Of a stretch of DNA of 64,000 bases, positions 45,132-53,692 are shown piece after piece. The stretch is from an uncultured Akkermansia sp. (GTDB lineage Bacteria > Verrucomicrobiota > Verrucomicrobiia > Verrucomicrobiales > Akkermansiaceae), in contig CAJKMG010000002.1 in NCBI GenBank assembly GCA_905200945.1, forward strand, positions 1-64,000, given 5' to 3'. Numbering within the stretch: position 1 is the stretch's first letter; each line of letters opens with the position of its first letter. The notes under the pieces were generated by a model, which had not been told where the DNA came from, ran no database searches, and worked only from the letters and a program-made list of their open reading frames with translations. The translations under genes were made by a program, and so were the position numbers.

Positions 45132-46526
45132 TTACATGTGGATGGCGATACCCTCGGAAGCCAGCATGGATTCATGGATGGCCTCAGACAGCGTGGGATG
45201 GGCAAAGATGGTGGTATGGATGTCCTCGTCCGTCAGTTCCGCCTGAATGCCGATGCCCAGCGCGGCAATCAGCTCCGTGGCTTCCGGCCCCACAATGTGG
45301 GCGCCCAGGAGTTCTCCGTTTTTGGCGCCGTACAGGGTTTTTACGAAACCGTCCGGTTCTCCGGCGGCTACAGCCTTGCCAATGGCCTGGAAGGGGAATT
45401 TCCCCACCTTGTATTCCACGCCCGCCTCTTTGAGGGCGCGTTCCGTTTTACCTACGGAAGCCACCTGCGGGTAGCAATATGTGCAGCTCGGGAAAAAGCC
45501 CACCTGCCTGGGCTGATAGTCCGGATTAAACATGCCTTCTACTGCCTGCACAGCTTCAAAAGAAGCCGTATGCGCCAGCAGCACGCCGCCGATCACATCG
45601 CCTGCCGCATACACGCCGGGTATGGAAGTCGCATAGCGGTCATTCACCTTGATGAATCCCTTTTCCGTCAGCTCCAGGTCCAGGCCGGGCGCGGCGGGAA
45701 CAACCGGCTTCACGCCGATGGCCACCAGGCAGACATCCGCCGTGATTTCCTCTTCCTGTCCCCTGCTGTTTTTCACGCTGGCCTTGACCTGTCCGTCACA
45801 GGTTTCCGCAACGGATTCCACGGAGGCTCCGGTCATCACCTTGATGCCCTGCTTCTTGAATGCGCGTTCCAGCGTCATGCAGGAGTCGTCGTCTTCATTG
45901 GGAAGCATGCGGGGAAGCGCTTCAATAAGCGTTACCCTGGTGCCGAATGAATTGTAAATGTAGGCAAATTCCGTGCCGATGGCCCCGGAACCGATGATGA
46001 TCATGCTTTCAGGCCGCTTTTCCAGCACCATGGCTTCCCTGGAGCCGATGACGGTAGTGCCGTTCAGGGGGAGGCTGGGCACCGTGCGGGTGACGCAGCC
46101 GGTACAGACCAGGATATTCTTTCCCTCCAGAACATTCACCGTCCCGTCGGCGGCCTTTACTTCCACCCTGCCGGGAGAAATGATGGAGGCTTCCCCCGTA
46201 ACGGAATCCACCTTATTTTTCTTGAACAGGAACCCCACGCCGCCGGCCAAGCGGTCGCTGACCTTGCGGGAACGGCCGATCACTTCGCTCCAATCCACGC
46301 TGACGCCCTCCACCGTCATGCCGAATTCCCTGGCACGGGCCGTTACAGTCAGGTAGGCCTCCGCGTTCTTCAGAAGCGCCTTGGTGGGAATGCAACCCCA
46401 GTTCAGACAGGTGCCCCCTACCCGCTCGCGTTCCACGCACACCACGGATTTCCCCAGCTGGGCGGCGCGGATGGCGCCCACATAGCCGGCAGGGCCTCCA
46501 CCAATGACGATGAGATCATATTGCAT
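45132..46526 (-). CDS. lpdA: Dihydrolipoyl dehydrogenase (E3)
   Basis: 464 residues. An N-terminal FAD-binding Rossmann motif (DLIVIGGGPAGYVGAIRAAQ) is followed by the redox disulfide in GGTCLNWGCIPTKALLKNAE, the NAD-binding motif MIIIGSGAIGTEFAYIYNSF, the second FAD block TSIPGVYAAGDVIGGVLLAH, and the C-terminal active-site His-Glu in FAHPTLSEAIHESM. It re-oxidises dihydrolipoyl groups of 2-oxo acid dehydrogenases. It faces sucA/sucB from the opposite strand across the AT-rich insert, so it is not in their operon here. Confidence 0.96.
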   Translation of the reverse strand: MQYDLIVIGGGPAGYVGAIRAAQLGKSVVCVERERVGGTCLNWGCIPTKALLKNAEAYLTVTARAREFGMTVEGVSVDWSEVIGRSRKVSDRLAGGVGFLFKKNKVDSVTGEASIISPGRVEVKAADGTVNVLEGKNILVCTGCVTRTVPSLPLNGTTVIGSREAMVLEKRPESMIIIGSGAIGTEFAYIYNSFGTRVTLIEALPRMLPNEDDDSCMTLERAFKKQGIKVMTGASVESVAETCDGQVKASVKNSRGQEEEITADVCLVAIGVKPVVPAAPGLDLELTEKGFIKVNDRYATSIPGVYAAGDVIGGVLLAHTASFEAVQAVEGMFNPDYQPRQVGFFPSCTYCYPQVASVGKTERALKEAGVEYKVGKFPFQAIGKAVAAGEPDGFVKTLYGAKNGELLGAHIVGPEATELIAALGIGIQAELTDEDIHTTIFAHPTLSEAIHESMLASEGIAIHM

Positions 46527-46658
46527 GAAATTACTATAAAGGCATCCCCCCTTGCGGGTAAAGAAGGAATATGAGCATGCGCCGACTCAGGGGGGCCGTT
46601 CCCGGAGAACAGTTAACAGGCAACAGCACGACAACTATTAGCCAATCACTATTAACCC

Positions 46659-47987
46659 TTAACTATCATTGCCCCCCTTCACCCACTCCACCAGGTCCCG
46701 CATTTCCGCGGCGGTATCCGCATACAGGCCATCCGTGTAAATTCCATGGTCATACAAAATTTTCCCTTCCACCATGGTGAACACGCAATCCTTGCCGGAA
46801 GATGCATAAACGGCATGGGATGTCTCGTTGAAAATCGGGCACAGATTCGGTTCATCCAGGTTCAGGGCGATCATATCCGCGGGAGCTCCCGGAACCAGTG
46901 TTCCCAACCCCGGCGTCCGGAAAATGCGGGCGCCCTCCGCCGTAGCCATCTTCAACGCCTGCATGGCGGGAAGCACAGTAGCGTCCCCGCTGTACCCCTT
47001 GGCAAGAATAGCGGCCAGCTTCATTGTTTCAAACATGTCCAGACTGTTGTTGCTGCACGCTCCGTCCGTTCCCAGAGAGACGGGAACGCCGGCCCGCACC
47101 ATATCCCGCACGCGGGCGAAGCCGGACGCCAGTTTCAGGTTGCTGACCGGGTTATGGACAACCGCCGCCCCGGAAGCAGCAACCAGCTCCAGTTCCTCAT
47201 CCGTCACGTCCACCATATGAGCCAGCACGGCGCGTTCATTCAGCAGCCCCATATCGCGGGCATAGTCCACGGGGCGCCTTCCCCCGTGCAGGGAACGGCA
47301 CTGCTCCACTTCCCCGGCGGATTCGGACAAATGGATATGCAGCATCAGATCCAGTTCCTCCGCCAGCTTCATGGAACTCCGGAGCACTTCGTCACTGGTA
47401 GTGTACACGCTGTGCGGCATCAGGGCCACCTGCACTCTGCCGCGGCCGGAAAAGCGTTCCGCCTGCTCCCGGTACAGGGCTTCCGCACCATCCCACCCCC
47501 CGTATGCCGGAGAAGGAAAAGCAAAAACGACTTCCCCGCCAACACAGCGCATTCCCATGCGTTCCGCTTCCTGGAGGACATTGGCCTCCAACAGGTAGGA
47601 ATCTACAAACGCCGTGGTGCCCGTCCGCATCATTTCATACATGCCCAGCCGGGCCCCCAGGGAGACGATTTTATCCGTCAGCCGGGCTTCCACCGGGAAA
47701 ATATGCCCGGTCAGCCATTCCATCAGCGGCAAGTCATCCGCAAAACCGCGCAAAAAAGTCATGGGGACATGCGTATGGGCATTAATCAACCCCGGCATCA
47801 GCAGCACATTTCCCAGATCCCTGCGGACGGCGGGCGTCCACCTGGCTTCCAGCTCTGCAACGCCCCCCGTTTCCAGAATTTTCCCGTCCCGGACGGCGAC
47901 GGCCGCATCTCCGGGAGCGCCGGACTGTTCCGCCCCGCCCAGAATGCGGGAAGCGGTCAGCAGCAAATCACACGCTTGTTGTTCCAT
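46659..47987 (-). CDS. mtaD: MTA/SAH deaminase-type amidohydrolase
   Basis: 442 residues from the ATG at 47987 (MEQQACDLLLTASRILGG); the longer frame upstream overlaps the divergent gene's promoter. Metal-site motifs of the amidohydrolase fold: GLINAHTHVPMTFLRGFADD (HxH), HIHLSESAGEVEQC, VLAHMVDVTDEEL and GTDGACSNNSLDMFETMKLA. The order and wording match 5-methylthioadenosine/S-adenosylhomocysteine deaminases, which convert these to inosine derivatives. Other aminohydrolases of nucleobases are possible. It is upstream of lpdA on the same strand with a 132-base gap, and divergent from the outer-membrane protein gene. Confidence 0.8.
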   Translation of the reverse strand: MEQQACDLLLTASRILGGAEQSGAPGDAAVAVRDGKILETGGVAELEARWTPAVRRDLGNVLLMPGLINAHTHVPMTFLRGFADDLPLMEWLTGHIFPVEARLTDKIVSLGARLGMYEMMRTGTTAFVDSYLLEANVLQEAERMGMRCVGGEVVFAFPSPAYGGWDGAEALYREQAERFSGRGRVQVALMPHSVYTTSDEVLRSSMKLAEELDLMLHIHLSESAGEVEQCRSLHGGRRPVDYARDMGLLNERAVLAHMVDVTDEELELVAASGAAVVHNPVSNLKLASGFARVRDMVRAGVPVSLGTDGACSNNSLDMFETMKLAAILAKGYSGDATVLPAMQALKMATAEGARIFRTPGLGTLVPGAPADMIALNLDEPNLCPIFNETSHAVYASSGKDCVFTMVEGKILYDHGIYTDGLYADTAAEMRDLVEWVKGGNDS

Positions 47988-48134
47988 GAAGCAGAATGTA
48001 CCCCACCGGGAGCGTTCTGGCAACTTCATCTCCCCGGGTTTGGGGATTTCGCGTCCATTTGATATTTCATGTTTGACTTCAAAAGAGAAAACTGCCAAGA
48101 ATGTATTACAGTTAAATTCACCATTTATCTCCAT

Positions 48135-48737
48135 ATGAACAAAACTATACTGTTAGGTTTGGCCATTGCGGCCTCCGTGTCTTCCGCCAGCGCCTATCAT
48201 GCCGACAAATACGACGGCCAGTTCGGCATGTCCCTGGAAGGGGCTTACGGAATCGCCACCAAAGACGCCATGCCCAACGTGGCCGGCGGCAATCTGAGCA
48301 TTTTCAACTATATTGAAACCGGCAGCATTGTTCATCAAATTTCCCTGAACGGCGGCATCCTGGCCGGTTCCCACCATCCCAGCGTGCAGGACCTGGGCAT
48401 CAGCGGTCCTTATACCGCCAGCCTCCGTTCCACCTATATTCCGATGATGGCCGGTTACACGCTGAACCTTCCCATCGGCGACTACACTATGTTCTATCTG
48501 GGCGGCAAAATCGGCGCCACTTACGGCGACGTGAAGACCACCATTCATGGCCTGGAAGACGGCAGCCGTTCCCGCACCATTTCCTCTACCAAGTTTTCCT
48601 GGGCTGCCCAGGCCGGCTTCAAATTCAGCATCTCCAACAGCGCGGACTTCCTGATTGGCTACGAATACTACCAGATTCAGGGTTACAATGATCCCGGCTA
48701 CCACACCATCAAGCTGGGCTTTTCCTGGAACTTCTAA
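48135..48737 (+). CDS. Small outer-membrane beta-barrel protein
   Basis: 200 residues from the ATG at 48135. The signal peptide is clear (MNKTILLGLAIAASVSSASA). The mature chain alternates polar and hydrophobic residues in strands (YTASLRSTYIPMMAGYTLNL, TMFYLGGKIGATYGDVKTTI) and ends HTIKLGFSWNF, with the terminal Phe used by the BAM machinery. The size suggests an 8-stranded barrel. No specific function can be read. A terminator follows, so it is its own transcription unit, divergent from mtaD. Confidence 0.78.
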   Translation: MNKTILLGLAIAASVSSASAYHADKYDGQFGMSLEGAYGIATKDAMPNVAGGNLSIFNYIETGSIVHQISLNGGILAGSHHPSVQDLGISGPYTASLRSTYIPMMAGYTLNLPIGDYTMFYLGGKIGATYGDVKTTIHGLEDGSRSRTISSTKFSWAAQAGFKFSISNSADFLIGYEYYQIQGYNDPGYHTIKLGFSWNF

Positions 48738-48768
48738 CAACCAGCTATCAGTTTTTACTGCCTTCCGG

Positions 48769-48799
48769 CGGCTCCGTTACACTGCGGAGCCGTATTTTT
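48769..48799 (+). terminator. Terminator of the barrel-protein gene
   Basis: CGGCTCCG and CGGAGCCG around an 8-base loop, then TATTTTTTT. Confidence 0.88.
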
Positions 48800-48929
48800 T
48801 TGCGCATGAAATGCCAACCCGCACAACAGCGGAAAACAAGGGAACGAAAAGCTGATACGCCTCTTTAAACCGGGACGGCTCTTATCCGGAAAAAGGAGGA
48901 CTGTTTCTTCCGGGATGTCCGGACGCAAC

Positions 48930-48962
48930 AAGGCCGCCCCTCATTCAAGAGGGAGCGGCCCT
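48930..48962 (-). terminator. Terminator of the GH35 gene
   Basis: Minus-strand stem of 11 pairs with one bulge (48949-48960 with 48932-48942), about 26 bases after the stop; the following T run is weak. Confidence 0.6.
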
Positions 48963-48987
48963 GGAAAGTTCAGCAATTCAGTGGATC

Positions 48988-51330
48988 TTACCTGGCAGGC
49001 TTGAACGGTTTGGGAGACGCATAGACTTCATAGTCCTTGATGCGGCCGTTTTCCCGGTTCTGGCGCGGCAGGTAACGGAAGCCTGAAAGTTTCTGCACCT
49101 TGCCCAGATCCAGCACGATCATGTGCGGGTGCTGGGGGTTGTCCCCCTGCCACTTGGTATGCCAGTAGGTGGTGGGCTGGTTGTCCATCACCAGGCCCGC
49201 CTGGGCGGCTTCCCCCGTCGTTTCATGAGAATCCGCATAAACCACGGACCACTGTTCGCGGGGAAGCAGGTTGCCGGAGGCATCCAGGAAGTTCAGCTCT
49301 GCAATGGCGGCATGGGGGCCGTTGTCATGGGCGTTTTTACTGACAATGGCGATGTAACGGGCCTGGACGGGAGCGCGGAATTTGATTTCCTGCTGATCCG
49401 CCCCCCTGGCGAAGGTCCCCTTATGCACCAGCTGGCCGGCAGCGGGAGCCACAGGTTTGCCCACGCGGAAGACATCCGCCATGGCGGGGTCTCTGTTGAC
49501 TTCATAAATGGCTTCCTTCACACCCTTTACCGTGCCGGAACCTCCGTCCACGTCCAACACCACGATTTCATTTTTCCCAGGCTTCAGGTATTCTCCGGGG
49601 CAATAAAGAGCCTGCTGGGAGCCGATAAACCAGAAGCGGCCCAGATTGCGTCCATTCACCCACACAACGCCTTTCTTCCAGCCGTCCCGCATATTCAGGT
49701 AGGTATCCTTGGGATTGGAAACGTTGAAATATCCGCGGTGGAACACGGGCTGGTCGCCCGCCGGCTTCTTGCCGGAGAAGGGAAGAAGCTCCACGCCCTT
49801 GCACGGGAAGTTGTAGATAAGGAAGTTTTCCAGCTTTTTGCCGTCCAGCGTGATGGGACCCCGAATGCCTTTGCGTTCGCCCTGGATCTGACCGCCGAAG
49901 TTGATGCGGCCCATGTTTTCCACAAAGATGTCCACCGTGTGAAGCCCGGAAGGAATCACCACGTCACAGGAATCCTGCTTATAACGGCGGTCCGCCGCCC
50001 CCTGTCTTTTGCCGTCCACGTAAACGATGGCGCGATCCTGCATATTGTTCATCTTCAGCTCCCCTTTCACCGGGCCTTGCACCTTTGTCCGGTACAGGAT
50101 GAAGCCCAGGCTTTGCCCCAGGGCTTCCATATGGACGGGATCCTTACGGATGGAGGGCTGCGGCAGGCGGGAGAACATGCCGGCTGTTTCCGTAAACGTG
50201 ATGGGGGGCAGCTCCATCATTTCCGGCTGGGCGGGAGGTTCGGGAAGCTTGTACGTATCACCGTAATAATCCTGAATAGTCTGGCGGAAGGTGCGGTAGC
50301 GGTCCGTCAGGGTTCCGTTTTCGGAAATGGGGGCGCCGTAGTCGTAATTGGTTACATCCGGCGTGTAGGCGCCTTCCCAGTTCGCCCCGTTCATGAAGCC
50401 GAAGGAGGTCCCCCCATGCACCATGAAGAGGTTGGGGGAAACGTTATTTTCCAGCATCCACTTCAGATCTCGGTTGAAACCTTCCGTACTGCCGCCATTC
50501 TTGGGCTTGCCCCAGTGGTCAAACCAGCCCACCCAGAATTCGCCGTTGATGCGGGGCGTTTTGCCCTTGTGCTTTTCCAGATTCGCAAAGGCGCCCTTGG
50601 CTCCGCCGCCGAAATTCATGGCGGGAACAACGCCCGGAAGCGTGCCGTTCTTAATCATCCAGTCGTTCGGGCCGTCCGACGTGAAGGGAACAACTCCCGG
50701 AAGTTCCTTCCGGATAACGTCCAGATGCTTTTTCACGTAATCCTTGTCAGAACCATAGGAGCCATATTCATTTTCCACCTGGGCCATGATGATGGGGCCT
50801 CCCTTGGTAATCTGCAGAGGTTCCAGCATGGAACAGACTTTTTTAAGATAAGCCATGGCCGGTTCCAGGAAGCGGGGATCCTGGGAACGGACTTTCAAAT
50901 CTTCATCTTTCAGCAGCCATCCGGGAAATCCGCCGAATTCCCATTCCGCGCACACATAGGGCCCGGGACGCACAATGACCCACAGGCCGGCCTTCTGCGC
51001 CTCCTTGATGAATTCCACAAAATCCAGATTGCCGGAGAAATCCCATTTGCCGGGTTCCGGTTCGTGCACGTTCCAGAACAGATAAGTGCAGACGGTATTC
51101 ATGCCCATGGCCTTCATGCGCTGGAACCTGTCCTTCCAGTGTTGGCGCGGCACGCGAGGATAATGCATTTCCCCGGAAATGATTTTGACGGGCTTTCCGT
51201 CCATCAAAAAATTTTCCTGATTAGTGGAAAAGACATGCTTGGCTCCGTCATTGGATTCCGGCAGAGGCATGGGAGCAGCCACGCAAAGATGCCCTGCCAG
51301 AAGCAGAACGGAGAAAAAGGATAATTTCAT
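48988..51330 (-). CDS. Secreted GH35 beta-galactosidase with C-terminal discoidin-like domain
   Basis: 780 residues. Signal peptide (MKLSFFSVLLLAGHLCVA). The GH35 barrel covers about 35-360: ISGEMHYPRVPRQHWKDRFQ, NTVCTYLFWNVHEPEPGKWD, PYVCAEWEFGGFPGWLL, the acid/base Glu in IMAQVENEYGSYG and the nucleophile Glu in INGEFWVGWFDHWG. Beta-sandwich domains follow, and the last 150 or so residues resemble an F5/8 (discoidin) sugar-binding module (NQPTTYWHTKWQGDNPQHPH). It should release beta-linked galactose outside the cytoplasm, probably from mucin O-glycans, as known for GH35 enzymes of this group. It stands next to an anchored solute-binding protein and the cobamide locus. Confidence 0.92.
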   Translation of the reverse strand: MKLSFFSVLLLAGHLCVAAPMPLPESNDGAKHVFSTNQENFLMDGKPVKIISGEMHYPRVPRQHWKDRFQRMKAMGMNTVCTYLFWNVHEPEPGKWDFSGNLDFVEFIKEAQKAGLWVIVRPGPYVCAEWEFGGFPGWLLKDEDLKVRSQDPRFLEPAMAYLKKVCSMLEPLQITKGGPIIMAQVENEYGSYGSDKDYVKKHLDVIRKELPGVVPFTSDGPNDWMIKNGTLPGVVPAMNFGGGAKGAFANLEKHKGKTPRINGEFWVGWFDHWGKPKNGGSTEGFNRDLKWMLENNVSPNLFMVHGGTSFGFMNGANWEGAYTPDVTNYDYGAPISENGTLTDRYRTFRQTIQDYYGDTYKLPEPPAQPEMMELPPITFTETAGMFSRLPQPSIRKDPVHMEALGQSLGFILYRTKVQGPVKGELKMNNMQDRAIVYVDGKRQGAADRRYKQDSCDVVIPSGLHTVDIFVENMGRINFGGQIQGERKGIRGPITLDGKKLENFLIYNFPCKGVELLPFSGKKPAGDQPVFHRGYFNVSNPKDTYLNMRDGWKKGVVWVNGRNLGRFWFIGSQQALYCPGEYLKPGKNEIVVLDVDGGSGTVKGVKEAIYEVNRDPAMADVFRVGKPVAPAAGQLVHKGTFARGADQQEIKFRAPVQARYIAIVSKNAHDNGPHAAIAELNFLDASGNLLPREQWSVVYADSHETTGEAAQAGLVMDNQPTTYWHTKWQGDNPQHPHMIVLDLGKVQKLSGFRYLPRQNRENGRIKDYEVYASPKPFKPAR

Positions 51331-51428
51331 GATTATGGAATTAATAATTAATTACGGTAAATGCGAAGGGGATTATGATGAAAAACCTCCTCCTTTCAAT
51401 TTAAAAAGGAGACGGTGACCCGGTTTTA

Positions 51429-53546
51429 TTACGGAACGGCACCATCCTGTCTTTCAAGATATATTATTTGATGCTTTTCCTCAAACGGTACGCCCCGGCT
51501 CCGAGCCTCCAGCGTTTCCTTCTTCATTTCTTCATCCACCCAGTACAGGTGCGACTCCAGCGGATTGTAAATTCTGGGGGAACAGAACCGGGTGGGAGAT
51601 TCCGGCCAGCGTATCCAGCGCCAGCAGGCGACATGCGTGTAGGGTTCCCTCCAGCCGGGAATCCAGACGCAAAGTTCATAAAGACGCTGCTGGGCACGGT
51701 GAAGAGCCAGCTTCAGGGAACTGGTATCCGGGGCATTGCGTTCCGCATCCAGGGCGGCATCCAGTCCAGCGTCCGACACGGCAACAATATTATTCGTATT
51801 GCCTACGGGATTTCCGCGGGCATCATACGCCAGTTCGGAAGAAAATGTTTCATACAGCCGCGGGAACGGCGTCTGCAGCGGCCACGCCCACAGAGCCGCC
51901 TGATACCGTTTTTCAAAAACCTTACGGGAACAGACACTGTAGGTAAGAGAATCCAGACGCAGGTCCACCCCGCACTTCAGGGCCTCCTGCCGGAGAATGG
52001 AACAGACGTTGGTCATCAGGACGGATGAATCCGCAAACGTCAGTTCCACCACCAGCCGTTCTCCCCGTTCATTTTTCAGCACGCCGTCAGTCCCCATTTC
52101 CCGGTAGCCGGCGCGGGCAAAATATTCCATGGCTTTTTTCTTGCTGTATTCCGGAGCTTTCAGCGGAAGAGTCAGGTCTCCGTACCCCTCCATGTAGGAA
52201 CCGAGCCTTCTCATATTCCCGCGGAACAAAGTATCAATCACCAGGCCCATGTTCACGGAATGCGCCAGCCCTCGGCGGATATCCGGATTGTTCAACAGTT
52301 TGTCCGAGCAATTCAGATACAGTCCGTACGGGGGACAGGCATAATTGGCTTCCAGACTGTATTTATCTATATAGCCCCGGTGCACTTCCGGAAGCTCCAG
52401 CCCCGTTTCCCACACCTCCGGCTTACGGACGTTCATGATGTCCAGTTCCCCGCGGCGGAACATTTCAACCGCCTTGTTTTCCATGTTTACAAACACATGT
52501 TCCACCTGGTCCGCATTGCAGGAATGGCGGTAATACTTCCTGTCCTTCGCCCACCAATTTTTCACGCGGGCCAGGGTAATGCTTTCTCCTATCCGGATTT
52601 TAGCGGGAACAACCATGTAGCCACCCGTATTTGGAGGGACTTTCCACTGGTAGCGTTCCAGAAATAGAGCGTTGAAATCATGGTAAAAACCGGGATGGGC
52701 CGGATGAAAATCCGCACAGGCCATGTAAGGCAGCAGCGGCCCGCGGGACGGCAGCGTAAGGGCAATGACGGAATCCCCGTATACCGTAATCTGATCATAC
52801 ATGGAACGGAACAGGGTAGTCCAGAACGGATCCCGGGCAAAACCGGACGTACGGAGGCAAATGTTCAGCAGAAAATCCTGCGCTTTCACGATGCGTCCGT
52901 CCGAATAGGCCGCTTCCGGATCCAGATGATAAAAAACGGTTTTTCCGTCTGCGGACAAGGCCCAGCGGTCCGCCAGGCCCGGAATGGGACGGAAGGTTTC
53001 CGGATGCAGTCCCACGAGGGGAAGCCACACGTTGTCAATGGCGGAGTAATTGAAAAAATTTTCACTTCCCGGTCCGAAAGCGCGTAAAGTTCCGGGAAAC
53101 GGAGTATTGATCCACAACCGGACTCTTCCACCCTTGACGGCGCGCGGATCACCCACATCCGGCTCTTCCATTCCGGTTTGCCATTCCAATCCGTCCGGAA
53201 CGTCTTCCAGAGGAAGAAGGCGGATATGGTCTTTCAATAACAGCCTTTTCCTGATGCGTTCCACGGAACGGGACTGTTCCGCCAAACGCCGGCCGTCCCC
53301 TTCCCCACGGGAAACGACCAGAAGTTTTTCCTTCCTCTCCCCTTCAGCCAATTCACGGCGCAGCTCCCGTTCCACGGCCCTGTTCCAGCGTTCCACAAAA
53401 CCGTCAAATACGGCAGGCATCCCCCTGCCATCCATCCGGCCGGAAAATTCATGCCAAACATTCTTCTCACGCTGGGAAAAGTAGAAGACACCTCCCAGAA
53501 AGACGGAAAGGGCCAATGCCCCCAGTATGGATATCCAGCGCAACAC
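51429..53546 (-). CDS. Membrane-anchored family 5 solute-binding protein
   Basis: 705 residues with a GTG start at 53546. An N-terminal membrane segment (WISILGALALSVFLGGVFYF) is followed by a charged, roughly 110-residue helical extension, and then the extracellular solute-binding protein family 5 domain (IPGLADRWALSADGKTVFYH, AYSDGRIVKAQDFLLNICLR, NPDIRRGLAHSVNMGLVIDT). By family it binds oligopeptides or similar ligands for an ABC importer. No permease or ATPase genes are nearby, and the uncleaved anchor plus long linker are unusual. The ligand is unknown. Confidence 0.8.
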   Translation of the reverse strand: MLRWISILGALALSVFLGGVFYFSQREKNVWHEFSGRMDGRGMPAVFDGFVERWNRAVERELRRELAEGERKEKLLVVSRGEGDGRRLAEQSRSVERIRKRLLLKDHIRLLPLEDVPDGLEWQTGMEEPDVGDPRAVKGGRVRLWINTPFPGTLRAFGPGSENFFNYSAIDNVWLPLVGLHPETFRPIPGLADRWALSADGKTVFYHLDPEAAYSDGRIVKAQDFLLNICLRTSGFARDPFWTTLFRSMYDQITVYGDSVIALTLPSRGPLLPYMACADFHPAHPGFYHDFNALFLERYQWKVPPNTGGYMVVPAKIRIGESITLARVKNWWAKDRKYYRHSCNADQVEHVFVNMENKAVEMFRRGELDIMNVRKPEVWETGLELPEVHRGYIDKYSLEANYACPPYGLYLNCSDKLLNNPDIRRGLAHSVNMGLVIDTLFRGNMRRLGSYMEGYGDLTLPLKAPEYSKKKAMEYFARAGYREMGTDGVLKNERGERLVVELTFADSSVLMTNVCSILRQEALKCGVDLRLDSLTYSVCSRKVFEKRYQAALWAWPLQTPFPRLYETFSSELAYDARGNPVGNTNNIVAVSDAGLDAALDAERNAPDTSSLKLALHRAQQRLYELCVWIPGWREPYTHVACWRWIRWPESPTRFCSPRIYNPLESHLYWVDEEMKKETLEARSRGVPFEEKHQIIYLERQDGAVP

Positions 53547-53589
53547 AACTCAGATGGCCGCCACATGTTAACCGATTCCGGAAACTACG

Positions 53590-53661
53590 GAAAACAGAAA
53601 ACCCATCTTCCGCGCGGAACCGTTCACTTCGCCTGAAACAGTCCGCAAGGCGGAAGATGGG
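53590..53661 (-). terminator. Candidate terminator of the TonB receptor gene
   Basis: A perfect 12-base inverted repeat (53602-53613 with 53650-53661) with a 36-base loop, followed on the minus strand by GTTTTCTGTTTTCC. It lies about 30 bases after the receptor stop. The long loop lowers confidence. Confidence 0.5.
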
Positions 53662-53692
53662 AGAGCAATCAACAATTAATATTGAAAGGAAC

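Noticed and set aside
49123..51324. 733-codon plus-strand open frame
   Set aside because: Antisense to the GH35 gene, whose catalytic residues and signal peptide are clear.
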